Source of the DNA: Micromonospora sp. M71_S20
GTDB taxonomy: Bacteria; Actinomycetota; Actinomycetes; Mycobacteriales; Micromonosporaceae
DNA length: 64,000 bases
Direction of reading: 5' to 3'
NCBI RefSeq assembly: GCF_003664255.1
Contig: NZ_RCCV01000001.1
Coordinates: 1,550,001 to 1,614,000, forward strand
A program made the position numbers and the translations under genes. Below, one piece after another: positions 63,629 through 64,000 of the stretch (position 1 is the stretch's first letter; every line of letters starts with the position of its first letter). The notes under the pieces were generated by a model, which saw only the letters and a program-made list of their open reading frames with translations, was not told where the DNA came from and searched no databases.

Positions 63629-64000
63629 TCACACACCGGCGGCCGGCACGACCAGCTCGTACATGTCGACCCGGCGCACCTCGCGCAGCCCCACCGAGCG
63701 ATAGAGCGACAGCGGGGCGGTCGGGTTGGCCAGATCGAGGCCGAGGCCGGCGGACTCCCGGCCCTTCTGCGCGTACCGGGCGAACGCGTGGCTCAGCAGC
63801 GCCGCGCCAACCCCCCGGCGCCGCTGGCCGGGCAGCACGGCCAGGTTCTTGACCCAGCCCTCGTTGCGGTCGAGCGCCTGGTCGGAGGACTGGAGCGCGC
63901 CCGCCGGCTGCCCGTCCACCTCGGCGACGAACCACTCGTCCCAGGCGGTGTCGGCCTCGAAGCGGGCCCGCCAGCGCTCGTAGGGCAGCGGCTCGTAGTC
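63629..64000 (-). CDS. GNAT family N-acetyltransferase, partial
   Basis: The frame is open to the right edge of the window, so the N-terminus is missing; 123 residues plus stop are present. The visible part has WDEWFVAEVDGQPAGALQSS, GWVKNLAVLPGQRRRGVGAALLSHAFARYAQKG, with the acetyl-CoA loop Q-R-R-R-G-V-G-A, and VNP-like NPTAPLSLYRSVGLREVRRVDMYEL. The acceptor is unknown. Confidence 0.85.
   Translation of the reverse strand, partial: DYEPLPYERWRARFEADTAWDEWFVAEVDGQPAGALQSSDQALDRNEGWVKNLAVLPGQRRRGVGAALLSHAFARYAQKGRESAGLGLDLANPTAPLSLYRSVGLREVRRVDMYELVVPAAGV

Overview
The window is very GC-rich, gene-dense DNA (GTG and ATG starts, third positions almost all G or C) with actinobacterial marker genes: a PIN-PhoH protein, DUF4245 beside glpX, acyl-CoA carboxylase alpha/beta/epsilon subunits, GTP-type PEP carboxykinase, a type VII mycosin, PadR-ABC and LpdA-type genes. 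Style and gene content fit the family Micromonosporaceae (Micromonospora-like). That placement is inference from gene content, not a database result. I see no phage, insertion sequence, CRISPR array, rRNA or tRNA gene.

Layout. 0-4.4 kb: the end of rmuC, a large secreted subtilase, and a small lipoprotein next to a degenerate ~57-bp tandem repeat. 4.4-12.2 kb: ispH, divergent xseA-xseB, two tandem paralogous lipoproteins, DUF4245, glpX and a DMT/DUF606 transporter. 12.3-18.2 kb: a membrane protein with Asp-boxes, a ferredoxin-NADP-reductase-like flavoprotein, a rhomboid protease, a secreted transglycosylase-like protein with a CRP-like site, and PIN-PhoH. 18.6-24.5 kb: small unknowns, a helix-turn-helix regulator with a repeat array upstream, otsB, a cis-prenyltransferase, a geranylgeranyl-reductase-like enzyme and a membrane protein. 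24.5-28.8 kb: pckG with its own CRP-like site, two tandem GtrA proteins and a bPH2 membrane protein.

28.8-49.5 kb: birA, carboxylase beta, epsilon, maf and carboxylase alpha occur in the order I recall for mycobacterial birA-accD5-accE5-maf-accA3, but spread over 20 kb. Between them lie a sigma/anti-sigma-like pair, panE, an M50-like protease, a Uma2 protein, a GH25 lysozyme, a Ser/Thr kinase, an orphan type VII mycosin trio with unusually low GC, a methyltransferase, an MFS transporter with a 15-nt minisatellite, and a PadR/ABC exporter. 49.7-64 kb: a LysG/ArgP-LysE pair, a GuaB1-type GMP reductase, a TetR-DoxX pair, a MarR-regulated heterodimeric ABC exporter, a second and truncated threonyl-tRNA synthetase, a DedA-like and a DUF998 protein, LpdA, gamma-glutamylcyclotransferase and a partial acetyltransferase.

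The most striking find is upstream of the short threonyl-tRNA synthetase. A TANNNT -10 box is followed 6 nt later by an ATG that opens a 17-codon peptide with three consecutive Thr codons. A perfect 15-bp GC hairpin comes next, then the synthetase. This is the layout of a threonine-sensing ribosome-mediated attenuator. A second window-wide pattern is that about twenty genes have a TANNNT hexamer 6-7 nt before the start codon and no Shine-Dalgarno, so they are probably leaderless. I used this to choose several starts.
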